Positions 8,825 to 19,660 of a DNA stretch of 64,000 bases are shown here, one piece after another (positions within the stretch are counted from its first letter, which is position 1; every line of letters begins with the position of its first letter). The notes beneath the pieces were generated by a model. The model saw nothing but the letters and a program-made list of their open reading frames with translations, ran no database searches and was not told the origin of the DNA. The translations under genes were made by a program, and so were the position numbers. Source of the stretch: Rhizodiscina lignyota (Eukaryota; Ascomycota; Dothideomycetes; Aulographales; Rhizodiscinaceae); the NCBI GenBank assembly GCA_010015805.1, contig ML978131.1, positions 620,001-684,000 on the forward strand, in the 5' to 3' direction.

Positions 8825-11800
8825 TTAACCCTCCCTCGCTTTCTCCTTCCCTATTCCTTTTGACAACTCTGACGACTCGCCACATTCTTCACCAGGTATG
8901 CTTAATGAATAGTATGCGGAATCCGAAAATGCCTGCTGCTCAACTTCGTGAGGAAACAGCATGAGATCGTCACTCGTCTCAAAGCTCGAGACGAACTCAG
9001 CAAAAGGAGTTGGGAAAAATGGAGCAAGCTGATCATCTGAAGCAGCAATGTCGAAAGCAATCTGATCGTTGGTGGCAAAGTTGAATGCGATATCAGAACT
9101 TTGTTGAGTAATGAGATCTGCCGCGTGTCGGATTCCGAGGTTCTCTTCTGGCTCACGAGGCCTGCGGTAGGCCTCAAATAGCTTTCTCTGCATAAGGCGG
9201 ACGATTTCTGGGAGCCTGCTTTTCAGCCTTTCTTCCACTGGATCAAGTTCCTTTTCAATCTCGTTGATCAGCTCTTGTCTGACACGTGCGGGAAGCTCGC
9301 TTCGGAGGAACTGCTCGTAGTGGCCGTACTCAGCAGAAGCCATCGGGTCGTCCTTTGAATTTCCCTTGGTGTCGTGAATTTCATAATCTGTAGTGCAGTC
9401 AGATTGATGCGGCCGTGTACAAGAGAGTCAAAGCCCGACAAGTCTACGTACATGGAGTCGGGATTAATTCTGGGTCGGAGTCGGGAAACAGTATCAAGTA
9501 GACATCGGCCCACTTTTCTGCTTCTGTTCTGTCATGCTGCGGTTTCTTTCTGCTTCGCAACAATTTCTCCTGACTTATGTTAAACCCGTCCATCGACGGT
9601 TCTTCACGCCTGAGGCAGGGCTCGTCCGCTCGTTGATGTTCCCTCAGGAGATGGTCAGACTTGAACACAATGCGACAACGATTGCAATGGATTGGCAGTG
9701 TGTGTCGCCTGTAGAGATGTTCCCTTGCACATGATCAGTATGTCTTTAAGACACAAAGAAGTGGGCCAGAGCTTACTTTAAGCGATGAACGGTATCCCAG
9801 CCGGGCCCGGGACACGACCGCATGGTATGATATCTTGAAGGATCGCGTTTATAATAAGGACATGCTAACTTGCGTGTTCTTTTACTGTCTGATTCTCTTC
9901 GTCGTGTCCTTTTGGACGCTTGTTCTTCCTCTTATCGGTATCACCGTCGCTCTCGTCTTCGTTGTTTTCCGAGCGATTTTGGCGATGTCGCTTGGACCAG
10001 GATTCACAAGATACGTTGTTCGAAGAGGACACAACTCCAGCCAAACTAGTATGCGAAGCTGAAGCGGCACAGTCGTTCGTGCAGCGGTCTCCTCCATCTT
10101 CAGGACTAGCTTCGGTGCGAGGATTGAGCCATACGAAAAAATATTTCATGAGGCTGTCAGCCAGTTCAAATTTTCGCTGTTCCCGAGAGAGTGTGCTTGG
10201 GCTATCAAGCTCATCATCGGCAGTAGACTCACCAGAGGAGTAAGCAGTACTCTCTGAGAATGAAGGCGAAGCATTGCGTTCAGGATTCAGTGACTGAAAT
10301 GAACTTCCAACTTCAAGATCCTTGGATGATGCTTCGGTGACGGGAGTACGCATATTCAGAATTTCCTCTCTTGATACACTCTCCCCAGGACTTCTCTGTC
10401 CTTGGTAGTCCTCAAGGGCAGAGTTTGGCGCACTGCCACTTTCCGAGGTCTTCGAGTCCTTGGCTTTGAAATGGGAAGCCCCCAGGTCGTGCGCCTTCTG
10501 TACAACAGCATCAATGTCTCGTTGCGGATGGTCTCCATATTCCAAGAGATCTTGCAAACGGGTCGGGTGATTCCACGGTTCCGAAAGAGAATGTGAGCGA
10601 CCCGAGAGTGCTCTATCCCAACGGAAAACCGGCTTCGGATTTGGCCGTGCTCCATACTCCCGGATAAGAAATTTTCTCCATGTCAAATGAATGCCTGGTT
10701 GATGTAATAAAGCCCAAATAACGTTTGTATGTCTCCAGTCCTCCTTCGATTTCCCTTCCTCGTAGTGCTGCGCAACATGCTGACACCGCTCTTCCCAATC
10801 CAAAAGTAAAGCAGCACAGAAACCACAGCCCCAAGCAGTTCTCTTTCGCAAATGTATCTCAGCTGCATCAGCGTGTGGGCAAAAGTTGTAATTATGAACC
10901 TGTTTGTGGTGCTGTTTATGGTGCTGTTTAAACTGGTTGCGAGACAATAGCCGATCAACATTACAGTCCGGGCAACGCCAGTAGCTGAAACGCTCATGCA
11001 ATCGCTCCTCATGTTGTTTCCAATCCGACTTGCGGATGAATTTGGTATCACATATTGTACACACGTACTTCTGCACTTTCCGAGGGTTGGCACTCGAGTC
11101 GTTGAAGTATTTGTTGTCGGGTGGAGAGACCCGCGGCCTCTGAACAGTCGGGCGCTTCATGTCGAGCTCATTGGTCGAATATCCATTCGACTGCGGATCG
11201 TTGAGAAGGGGCGGAAATTGCTGCTTGTGTGGCAGACCCTGGTAATATTCGTCCGGAGTTGGGGAAGGATGCTTGAGAGACTTGAGAGTCTTTGTGTGGC
11301 CCGACGTTCGTGCAGAAATCCCATAGGTGACTGGATGATCAGTATACATAGCCCTGTTGGCTACCTTTCGGCGAGACGGAATCATATCACTTGGAATTGC
11401 GGGCAATCGTTTTTGTGCACGTGTCTGCGATACTTCCCCCAAACTTCGGTCGTCTTTGATCGAAACCCGGCCAAAAGCGGGAACGTCAATGCCAGTGTCA
11501 GCACTGTGTGCTGTGGCAGTGGAATAGCCTGAGTCGCGACTTGTAGTACTTCGCAGTGACGTAGGTCTCTCACTACTGCGGCGTAGATGAGGGGACAGAA
11601 AGCCCGGTCTTCCGAACTGCGTTCCTTTGAGGAGTGTGAACACCCGCTCAAAATCAGCAGGTGATAAGGACTCTCTCAGTGAGGCCACCAGAGGCACTGC
11701 ACTTCAACTTAGCACAAGCACGTGTGAAGAATTGTATGTCCATACGCTCTGCGAGGGTAACGGCAGTACTCGCTGGACGTTCTATGGCTTTCCCATGAGA

Positions 11801-12001
11801 CTCGTCAACTGCCCCGAGGAGAGACAGATCCTTCTTGGTCTCATGGAGCATAATAGGCTTGGGCTGCTCTGTTTCTGAGGAGACGACAGCCTTGCTGGAC
11901 TGTTGACGTTCTCGTATAGGTGGTTGCGGTTCTCTAATGAGCGTGAAGACATCTGGAGACGGACGAGGTTGCCTTGATTTTTGTGTAGAAATGAAGTCCA
12001 T
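8825..12001 (-). CDS. C2H2 zinc-finger protein with two fungal finger modules
   Basis: Five exons on the minus strand: 12001-11746, 11696-9945, 9864-9777, 9723-9452 and 9387-8825, giving 976 aa. Introns at 11697-11745, 9724-9776 (GTAAGC donor) and 9388-9451 (GTACGT donor) are clear. The junction at 9865-9944 uses a weak GTGATA donor and is less sure. The central module has CTICDTKFIRKSDWKQHEERLH, then CPDC and WGCGFC...H, typical of a fungal C2H2 family. The second module, formed only after splicing, reads CPYYKRDPSRYHTMRSCPGPGW, then REHLYRRH, CNRC and HLLREHQRA, and continues into LRSRKK, ILFP and IPTPYYE, which is another common fungal family (often found in proteins with FLRxELP-RVR near the end, also present here). 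Presumably a nuclear DNA-binding protein; targets unknown. The minus-strand neighbour at 7890 is also an accessory-type gene. Confidence 0.82.
9865..9944 (-). other. Uncertain intron 2 of the C2H2 gene
   Basis: 80 bp if the GTGATA donor is used. It joins the acidic stretch ending NNEDESD to ACPYYKRDP in frame. Sequence just inside it still looks protein-like and basic (KRPKG), so a different donor or a small indel is possible. Confidence 0.45.
11697..11745 (-). other. Intron 1 of the C2H2 gene
   Basis: 49 bp with GTATGG donor, CTAAG branch-like site and GTGCAG acceptor; phase 1 on both sides. Confidence 0.8.
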
Positions 12002-13984
12002 TGCGGAGAAGCCGTGAGCCTCATGTGCCTTCGAACGCGCTTCGAATAGAGGCGCCAGAAGTCTTAAGAGTCAACAGCGACGGATTGTGAATGATTCATT
12101 TGGACTGAAGGGGAGAGCAAAGAGATTTTGTATTAAGAAAAAGGATTTTACATTGCGCGGTAATAGCCTTGCCGTTGGAAGTTTTGCGCATTTGAGCATT
12201 GTTTCAGCCTCGCAGCCAAGGTTGCTGCAAGACTTGATAGGTCCTTTTAGAGTTGCAGACAAGGGCTGCGAATTCCAGCCAATCCAAAGAGAACACACAT
12301 CTGAAGTTCACCTTTTTGATATGCGCCACACTATATGCAGCAAAGAAACAGTACGTAAGTGATGAGAACGCGAAATGTGTTCGTGGACCACGCTTTTGAG
12401 CAGCAGGAGGCAGGCTCCCTTGGCTCTCCCTGTCCTGTCCTGTCCTGTTAGCGTTCCAACTGCCGGAGTATAGCCAAATTGTCGGCCCGGCACGATACGA
12501 TAGCGTGGTGCCCATTTTCCGTCTCGGAGGCTCGAGAAAACCGTCGAGTGGTTTCAAGGATGAAAGGATATCCTCACGTCATGCCGGATTGCAGACGGGT
12601 TTTTGGACCCAGAACTACGTGGGTTCCAGTATCTTTTCTTGGCTGCTCAATACAGCTTTGTCTAAACTCAGCAGCAGTTAGACAGAGGGTAACTGCTCGT
12701 CGTATTTCCTTCCCCCATGACAATGACAGGGCACGAGATACGCCAGAATCATTAGGAGTTGGCTGTGTGAGAGGTCAAAAAGCAAGTTTCAATGCCGTAT
12801 CCAGGTCAAGCATTTGGCGTGGCCTTATATCATTTCTTGCGTGAAGCATGCTTGCAGATCCTACCCCTATTGAGGAACCCAGGAATGGGTTTTCGATATC
12901 CGTGCCACCCTGCTTCATGGAGTTCGAGCCGCATGGACATCACGATGCCCTCATATCGAATTGCCTCGCACGTGTTTTGTCCATGACAGGGAAGTGGCTT
13001 GAGCGCATGGAACTTCATGTTCCTATCTCGTGTGGCTGACGATAAACCTCCTTGCTCCCCAAACCAATTAGCGGAACGGATGTCGCCGCGCCCATGGACA
13101 ACCCAGAGTGTCCGAAATGATCGATATTTGTCTGAGCCTCTGAGGTCAACCGTGAGGTGGCCCAAGTCCGGGTGGAATCGCTGTGATTGTGAAAAGGGGC
13201 TTCGAGACATTGGATTGACGCGTCTGTTGGGTTGGCGATCTATGTACCGTATTGTGTTATCTTGAGCTTGCATTTAGTCATTGCAGCGGCTCTCTGATCA
13301 GACATTATTCTAGGCAAGTGAGGATTGCGTCTAATGCAGCCATGTGGAGTTTGCAGTGCGGAGAGCGATTCCGGCGTGCAGATCTAGCCTCGTCGAAGTA
13401 AAGTGTTCCACCGACATTACGAAGTCGGTGTCGAGGTGGTCAGAGGGATCAGCCAACAATTGCATGCCCATCACGTCTTCGCTGGGACCTGGAGGCGATG
13501 GGGCAAAATTTGATATGGGTGGGCGAGGCTTGACTGGCCATCCCGGCGTGGAGGATGGGCGACGAAAGCCCAGCCATCGATGCACGTTGACGCCACATCC
13601 CAACGCCGCCCGCCGAGGGCTAGGGCCGTCAATTGCCAGCCCACGTTGCTCCAACAACTTTATCAGAGCGCAGGCTCCTCAGGGTCCAGTTAAATTTCTG
13701 GCGAGCTACTTAAGACATCACTCGCTCGTCAATTGAGCTCCTGACCCTCCCCCTCTTGCTCCTCAAACCTCCCGCGCCGTGCTTTCCAGTGTCCAGTGTC
13801 CAGTTGCACAGAGCCGGTCCCGCAGTCGATCGCCGCGCATCCTTCCTGCAGGTGAGCGAGCGCCCTGATACTTAAATTTCGTCACCCGGCAGCTTTTCTT
13901 GGAGCTCCAACTAACAGCTTTTCCGCTGCTCTACAGATCCTCAACCACCTCACCAAACACTCTTCAAGCCCACAATCAGACACA
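12002..13984. promoter_or_regulatory. Divergent intergenic region, C2H2 gene and UGP1
   Basis: About 2 kb without a convincing gene. A CCTGT run lies at about 12429-12448 and a CCAGTGT run at about 13786-13804. A pyrimidine-rich tract (13741-13775), of the kind found before strongly expressed fungal genes, lies ~210-245 bp upstream of the UGP1 start. A minus-strand open frame of 147 codons ending at 12830 has no family features. Confidence 0.5.
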
Positions 13985-16205
13985 ATGGCGTCAAGAGCGA
14001 TCCCTTCACACCTCAAGCCCGCCGCTGCTGCGAACAACGCAACCAACGGCGATGCTGGCGAGTTTGCCCGCCGACACCATGGCAAGACTCAATCACACGT
14101 GGTGAGTACAGGAACCTTCATTTCAGCTGGTCATGCCTCCTCGAATGCCTCCGTCACATGCTGGAGCTCCTGGCCTTGCTTGCACATCCCTCCGACGCGG
14201 CAAATTTCCGAGCAACACAGGTTTTTGGCTGGCTCGAGCTTTCCGCACAAGGGGTGTGTCCAAGCAAGCGACACTGCTTGACTTCAACGTGGCACAAAAC
14301 TCTACTCGACTCTCGAATACCGACGATATCCTCGAATGGAGCGTATGAAGCAGAGCATCTACGTCATTGATTTCGCGACCAGTGACAAGAAGCGTCTGCG
14401 CCTCGTGAGCACTCCTGCAGAAGCTCCCTTGCCCGGTTTCGCAGACACCGCGGTGTGAAAATCGCCTTTTGGCAAGATCGACAACTCAGCCTCCAACCAC
14501 ACACCGCTCGACACTCGTGCATCCTACGAGCTTGCACATCCAATCGACCTTCAACACTATTTTGAGGCAAAATAGCTTCCAGGAGCTCCAGCTGGCGAAA
14601 TGGGCAGAAACGACTCGTGGAGTGCATGCATCACCAGTTTTGCTTTTCTTTGTCATGGAACATATGCTAACCATTATACCCTCTATAGGCGTTCGAGAAC
14701 ACCTCCACATCTGTGGCGGCCTCGCAAATGCGCAATGCCTTGAACAACTTGGTAGACACAGTCCAGAATCCGGAGGAAAAGAAGGTACGAAGCCCTTCAA
14801 GCATACGAGGGAGAAATCGCTAACACAGCTCTCATAGCGCTTCGAGACTGAGATGGACAATTTCTTCGCACTCTTCCGCAGATATCTCAATGACAAGGCC
14901 AAGGGTACTGCTATCGACTGGGAACGCATCGCTCCCCCGAAGCAGGACCAAGTCGTCGAGTACAGCACCCTTGCCAACTCGGATTCCGTCGAATACCTCA
15001 AGAAGCTCGCGGTTGTCAAGTTGAATGGCGGTCTGGGTACATCTATGGGTTGCGTTGGCCCCAAGTCGGTCATCGAGGTCCGTGATGGCATGTCCTTCCT
15101 CGACCTGTCGGTTAGGCAGATTGAGTACCTCAACCGCACCTACGACGTCAACGTCCCCTTCGTCCTCATGAACTCCTTCAACACCGACGCAGATACCGCC
15201 AACATCATCAAGAAGTACGAGGGCCACAACATCGATATCATGACCTTCAACCAGTCCCGCTATCCCCGTATCCTTAAGGACTCTCTCCTCCCCGCCCCTA
15301 AGACCGCCGACTCTCAAATCTCAGACTGGTACCCACCAGGTCACGGTGACGTGTTCGAGTCGCTCTACAACTCTGGTATCCTCGACAAGCTGATCGACCG
15401 CGGCATCGAGATCATCTTCCTCTCCAACGCTGATAACTTAGGTGCGGTTGTCGATCTCCGCATTCTGCAGCACATGGTTGACACCAAGGCGGAATACATT
15501 ATGGAGTTGACAGACAAGACCAAGGCGGACGTCAAGGGTGGCACAATCATCGACTACGAGGGCTCCGTGCGCCTGCTCGAAATCGCGCAGGTGCCGAAGC
15601 AGCACGTCAACGAATTCAAGTCGATCAAGAAGTTCAAGTACTTCAACACCAACAACATCTGGATGAACCTCAAGGCGGTCAAGCGCGTCGTCGAGAACAA
15701 CGAGCTCGCCATGGAGATCATCCCCAACGAGAAGAGCATCCCGGCCGACAAGAAGGGCGAGGCAGACCTCTCCGTCGTGCAGCTCGAGACCGCCGTCGGT
15801 GCCGCTATCCGCCACTTCTCAAACGCGCACGGTGTCAACGTCCCACGTAGACGCTTCCTGCCCGTCAAGACGTGCTCCGATCTCATGCTCGTCAAGTCCG
15901 ACCTCTACACCCTTTCGCACGGCCAACTGCTCATGGACCCGAACCGCTTCGGCCCGGCGCCGCTCATCAAGCTGGGCAGCGACTTCAAGAAGGTGTCCAG
16001 CTTCCAGTCGCGCATCCCGTCAATCCCAAAGATCGTCGAACTCGACCACCTCACCATCACCGGTGCCGTCAACCTCGGCCGCGGTGTCACGCTCAAGGGC
16101 ACCGTCATTATCGTCGCGACGGAGGGCAGCACGATCGATATCCCGCCCGGCTCGATCCTCGAGAACGTGGTGGTGCAGGGAAGCTTGAGGCTCTTGGAGC
16201 ATTAA
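13985..16205 (+). CDS. ugp1: UTP-glucose-1-phosphate uridylyltransferase (UGP1)
   Basis: Three exons: 13985-14101, 14689-14784 and 14838-16205, 526 aa, the normal length for fungal UGPase. The enzyme makes UDP-glucose from UTP and glucose-1-phosphate in the cytosol, feeding glycogen, trehalose, beta-glucan and galactose metabolism. The nucleotide-binding signature [16 protein letters not shown] lies at about residues 128-143. Further family blocks are [45 protein letters not shown], and the C-terminal left-handed beta-helix ending in [12 protein letters not shown]. Exon 1 ends CACGTG/gtgagt and exon 2 begins GCGTTCGAG, restoring [13 protein letters not shown] of the conserved N-terminus. Intron 1 is 587 bp, long for a fungus. 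Base composition in exon 3 is C-rich at third positions, fitting strong expression. Confidence 0.97.
14102..14688 (+). other. Long first intron of UGP1
   Basis: 587 bp, donor GTGAGT, branch site TGCTAAC at about 14665-14671, acceptor CTATAG. About ten times the length of the other introns here. I see no additional exon in it. Confidence 0.85.
14785..14837 (+). other. Second intron of UGP1
   Basis: 53 bp, donor GTACGA, branch GCTAACA, acceptor CTCATAG; phase 0. Confidence 0.88.
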
Positions 16206-16799
16206 ACGGGCCCCGTCTCTTGGCTCGGCAACGTGCAGACATGGGTGTGCGCGTTCGGCATGCGGCTGCGAGCGTGCAGGGGCGTGGCTGCGTAGACATC
16301 ATCATGATTGGGATACCGGCAGGCAGGCATAGCTGTTTTTGTTTGCCCACATTTTGCGGTCCTGTACCCTGATACAATTCTCTCTCCGAGCAGATAAGAC
16401 CTTTCGCGGTCTGTAAACTAGACTTTCCATCTTATAATAGCAATTCACGACGAAAAGAAATCCAACACTGGTTAGAAGAACTGGTACTTTGATAAAATGT
16501 GCTGACTTGGATGATATCTAAAATTATCTGCATGTGAATTGTACCTATTGTGGAGGAAAACAGTAGTGTGATATTCATATTCTGGGCTAGTGAGAGGGTA
16601 TCGAGCAGTTGCGGCGACTTGGAGCCTTGCGGTGCAAGTAAAATTACATGCTGGAACATTTATACAAGCTCATTTCATATGCCAAAAATCCTTCAGACCA
16701 CTGATCGGTTTAAAGGCTCGGGAGGAAACGGCATGAAAACTTCGATGCCTCGTTCATCTCTTTTGTCAGCCTTGAAGCAACTCCCGGATGCCCGTTAGA
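16206..16799. other. Convergent intergenic region
   Basis: 3' flanks of UGP1 and of the Zn2Cys6 gene. AT-richer than its surroundings; no gene seen. Confidence 0.5.
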
Positions 16800-18179
16800 C
16801 TATTTCTCAGCGAAGGCGCAAGTGCACTCCCTGACTTCATACATCCCTCCGGCTGCCTTGCCATGGCAATATGCAGCAAGTTCAAAGAATCGGCCTTGCT
16901 GAACATGCCGTTTGAACGCACTGGCTTTCCGGACAGGCGAAATTCGGCCGGAAGCCCCATCAATCGTTCCATAGTGTCGACATGATGCTCGACCATTTGC
17001 AAAAGCACTTTGATAAAGATGCCCCTTCATAGATGGAAGGCCGGCAATGTCGACTTCAGGCATAGCCTCAAAGAACTCAACGACATCAGGTAATTCCCGA
17101 AACGCCACAACCACTCGTCTAAGCATGGCGTCGATGAGCTGCATCAGCTGAAGGTAGCAAGATAGTGATAGGAGCAGCAGTGGTGTACCTAAAGCCTCTA
17201 AATCCGTCGCGGTGGATGTAACCATCCGGAGGGGCGGAACTGTTGACGACGGCGGCAGCGGCTCATCTTGGTCACTACCGCCGAATGGAAGAGATGGAGA
17301 TGTTGAGAGACGGGTAGATGTGCAAGCTGTGGATGATATAGGTGGTTTGGATCTTTCAAGTAAAGATATAAAATCACAAATGCTGAGCAAGAATTGAGCA
17401 AAAGGGTTGCCAATAGGCTCGTGGACACAAGGTCCTTCAGGGAGATAAGGGAGCTGAGGGATTTTCCACTCATAGCCATTGAACATGGAGAGCTGCAGCG
17501 CAACATGCTCATTTAGCCTCGACATGTCTGTGACTAGGTCTGTCGGCATCATTATCGGTTCAGTATCCATGGTCGCATCTGGCAAAGTAGTTGCATTGCT
17601 GTGTATCCTGGTATTTGACGGTTCCAACAATCCAGTCGCTTCCGTTGGACCACTGCCGTCTCCAAGGGCTCGGCTGCTGCCATAGATATCTTGCAGAACT
17701 GATTGCTCAGAGGCTGCGTTTGGATCCTGCAGCATTGCCAATGAATCATTCATTAAGGCAGTGTCATTAGTACCCATCCGAGGGTCGAGGAAACCAAATA
17801 TATCGGACGATTCCCAAGATGGGAATTTGGCTCCTAAGCTGGAGGTTGCTCCAGTCAATGTATCTGGGTGTCCATCTATGGTCGGGGTCATCGGTGACGT
17901 TCTTGATGACATTGAGTCGCTCGCCAGTGAAGCAATAGCTGGATTCCCTCGTTTCCTTGCAGTTCTGCCAGTGTTACAAGATGCTCGTGGCGTGGATCCA
18001 TTGAGACCTGTTGTGCGCGGGCGCCCCGGAGGTCGAGGACTGCCTGTTCTGCACACAGCGCCAGCACGGAGACAGCGAGCACAATCATCAGTGGTTTGAG
18101 AGTTTTCGGTACGCAGGCATCGCAGCTTTTGATCTCTGCAACGATCGCATGCGTGGCGCTTGATCGGTTGTTGGTTCAT
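16800..18179 (-). CDS. Zn2Cys6 transcription factor, cluster-regulator size
   Basis: Single-exon minus-strand gene, 459 aa from ATG at 18179. The binuclear zinc cluster is at residues ~11-43: ACDRCRDQKLRC and DDCARCLRAGAVC, with the six cysteines in CX2CX6C-X11-CX2CX6C spacing. Directly after it comes PPGRPRTTG, an AT-hook-like segment. A Ser/Thr-rich middle and a hydrophobic C-terminal helical block (LLLLSLSCYLQLMQLIDAMLRR) follow, as in AflR-type cluster regulators. I saw no fungal_trans (PF04082-type) middle homology region. Such short Zn2Cys6 proteins often control neighbouring metabolic genes, but here no biosynthetic gene adjoins; the nearest on its promoter side is a secreted protein at 19.7 kb. 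TTTATAAA at 18325-18332 is a possible promoter element. Confidence 0.85.
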   Translation of the reverse strand: MNQQPIKRHACDRCRDQKLRCLRTENSQTTDDCARCLRAGAVCRTGSPRPPGRPRTTGLNGSTPRASCNTGRTARKRGNPAIASLASDSMSSRTSPMTPTIDGHPDTLTGATSSLGAKFPSWESSDIFGFLDPRMGTNDTALMNDSLAMLQDPNAASEQSVLQDIYGSSRALGDGSGPTEATGLLEPSNTRIHSNATTLPDATMDTEPIMMPTDLVTDMSRLNEHVALQLSMFNGYEWKIPQLPYLPEGPCVHEPIGNPFAQFLLSICDFISLLERSKPPISSTACTSTRLSTSPSLPFGGSDQDEPLPPSSTVPPLRMVTSTATDLEALGTPLLLLSLSCYLQLMQLIDAMLRRVVVAFRELPDVVEFFEAMPEVDIAGLPSMKGHLYQSAFANGRASCRHYGTIDGASGRISPVRKASAFKRHVQQGRFFELAAYCHGKAAGGMYEVRECTCAFAEK

Positions 18180-19660
18180 GCGTAAAATGGCTTGCAAATA
18201 CACCTACGATATGATGGATCAAATCCTGCCGTTCTGATGGTGATGACGAAGCGGAGAAGGTTGCTGAAGCCGAGAATCAGGCGCTTATAGGTCATCAGTG
18301 TCTACTGAAGCCGCTGTTGAATAATTTATAAAGGAGGATGCGACGGCGAATCGGTTGGGATGGCAAAGTTGTGAGGAGGTGAGAGGTGATGGTTCTTGGA
18401 TGTCCCGTATCGTATCTGGGTTGCCAGGAACGTTCTCCCCGCGCTAAGCATTCTCCTATTTAGGTAGATGCTTGGCGTTCTCGTTGGAATTTGTCGCGTA
18501 TCTTACTTTTACGCTAGATGACTCCACCAAAAACTTCAAGTTGGCGGCAAGATCGAAGCGCGTCGCTGTAGGATATTACGTCGACCCAAATTGATACGGC
18601 TACTCGTTTAAGACCTCTAACCGCTAGAAAAGATGGCTTATACCATCTTAAAGGATAAGGATGCGTTCCCGCATCTAGTCCCAAATACGTGCTAACGTTT
18701 TAAAGTATATTAAGGAATAGTAAACCTCCTCCTCAACGTTAAAGTTCCTGTATTACGAAGAAGTTGGTGATCTAGAAAAGTCCTGTATATTAGACGGATA
18801 ATTAGTAATACAAGGTAAGTATACGATAACTTTCTCTATTCTAAGTTTTCTAATAAGATATAGGAACAAGCTGTCGAGGGGAACTCCCCGCGTAGAAACT
18901 TACGCTACTAAACTGCTAATCCTATACCCTACTTAGTGTTTAATACGAGAGATAATTAGTCACTACGGAGTTATAGATCACGTTAGAGTCGCTAGCCTGG
19001 GAATAAGGCCGGGAGTAAAACCTATCGTGATTCCATCCCACCGCCACGGAGAAGGCTACCTAATGACGGAGATACTCTTCTCCTATATTATCGCCATCCC
19101 ACTAACACTACTATAGTTGAGACTGATGATGCGTATCCCCCGCGCGGACCTTGTTTTAAGCTTAATTATAATTCTATCGCGCTCTGGTATCTCCTCATTC
19201 CACGACGACAGTTGTTCGGACTGACTGGTGGCCCAAGTGTGGTGTTTTTCAAGTAATGCTATTCCCCCACGAAATCGGTTTGAAGTGTTGGTGATATCTA
19301 TTCTTGGCTGGCTCGCCGCCACTAAGTAGCTTCGCCGAACAACTCATGTCAATCTCCAAATGATATTTCACGATGCCGCCACGTGCTTAAGGAGGGTATC
19401 GACGCTTGAGTCTGTGTCAACGGAACTCCTGATGGCCAGAGAGGATTATGCTCCTGGGCTTAAATACCTCGACCTAGGCGTCAAGAGTATTCGGCGAGGC
19501 CAATTTCTAGAATACTCTCAAGAGCCTTTCAATCACTAATTCGTTGCACATTGATCACTTTCAATCTTCTCTTCGTTGTCTCATTGAAGTGTCTGTTCGG
19601 ACACCTTTATTTGACCTTGCGTAACTGACAAGAGTCTAACGTCTCTCCTTCGAAGCTAGT
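18180..19660. repeat. TpA-rich, RIP-like island between regulator and secreted-protein gene
   Basis: No intact gene. From about 18530 to 19100 the sequence has many TpA and few CpA or TpG dinucleotides by eye, no open frame of note, and frequent stops in all frames. This pattern is what repeat-induced point mutation leaves in ascomycetes. The parent element cannot be recognised. The promoter of the 19.66 kb gene lies at the right end. Confidence 0.4.

Noticed and set aside
12830-13273. 147-codon minus-strand ORF
   Set aside because: No family features, no splice partners, and it lies in a promoter region; read as chance.
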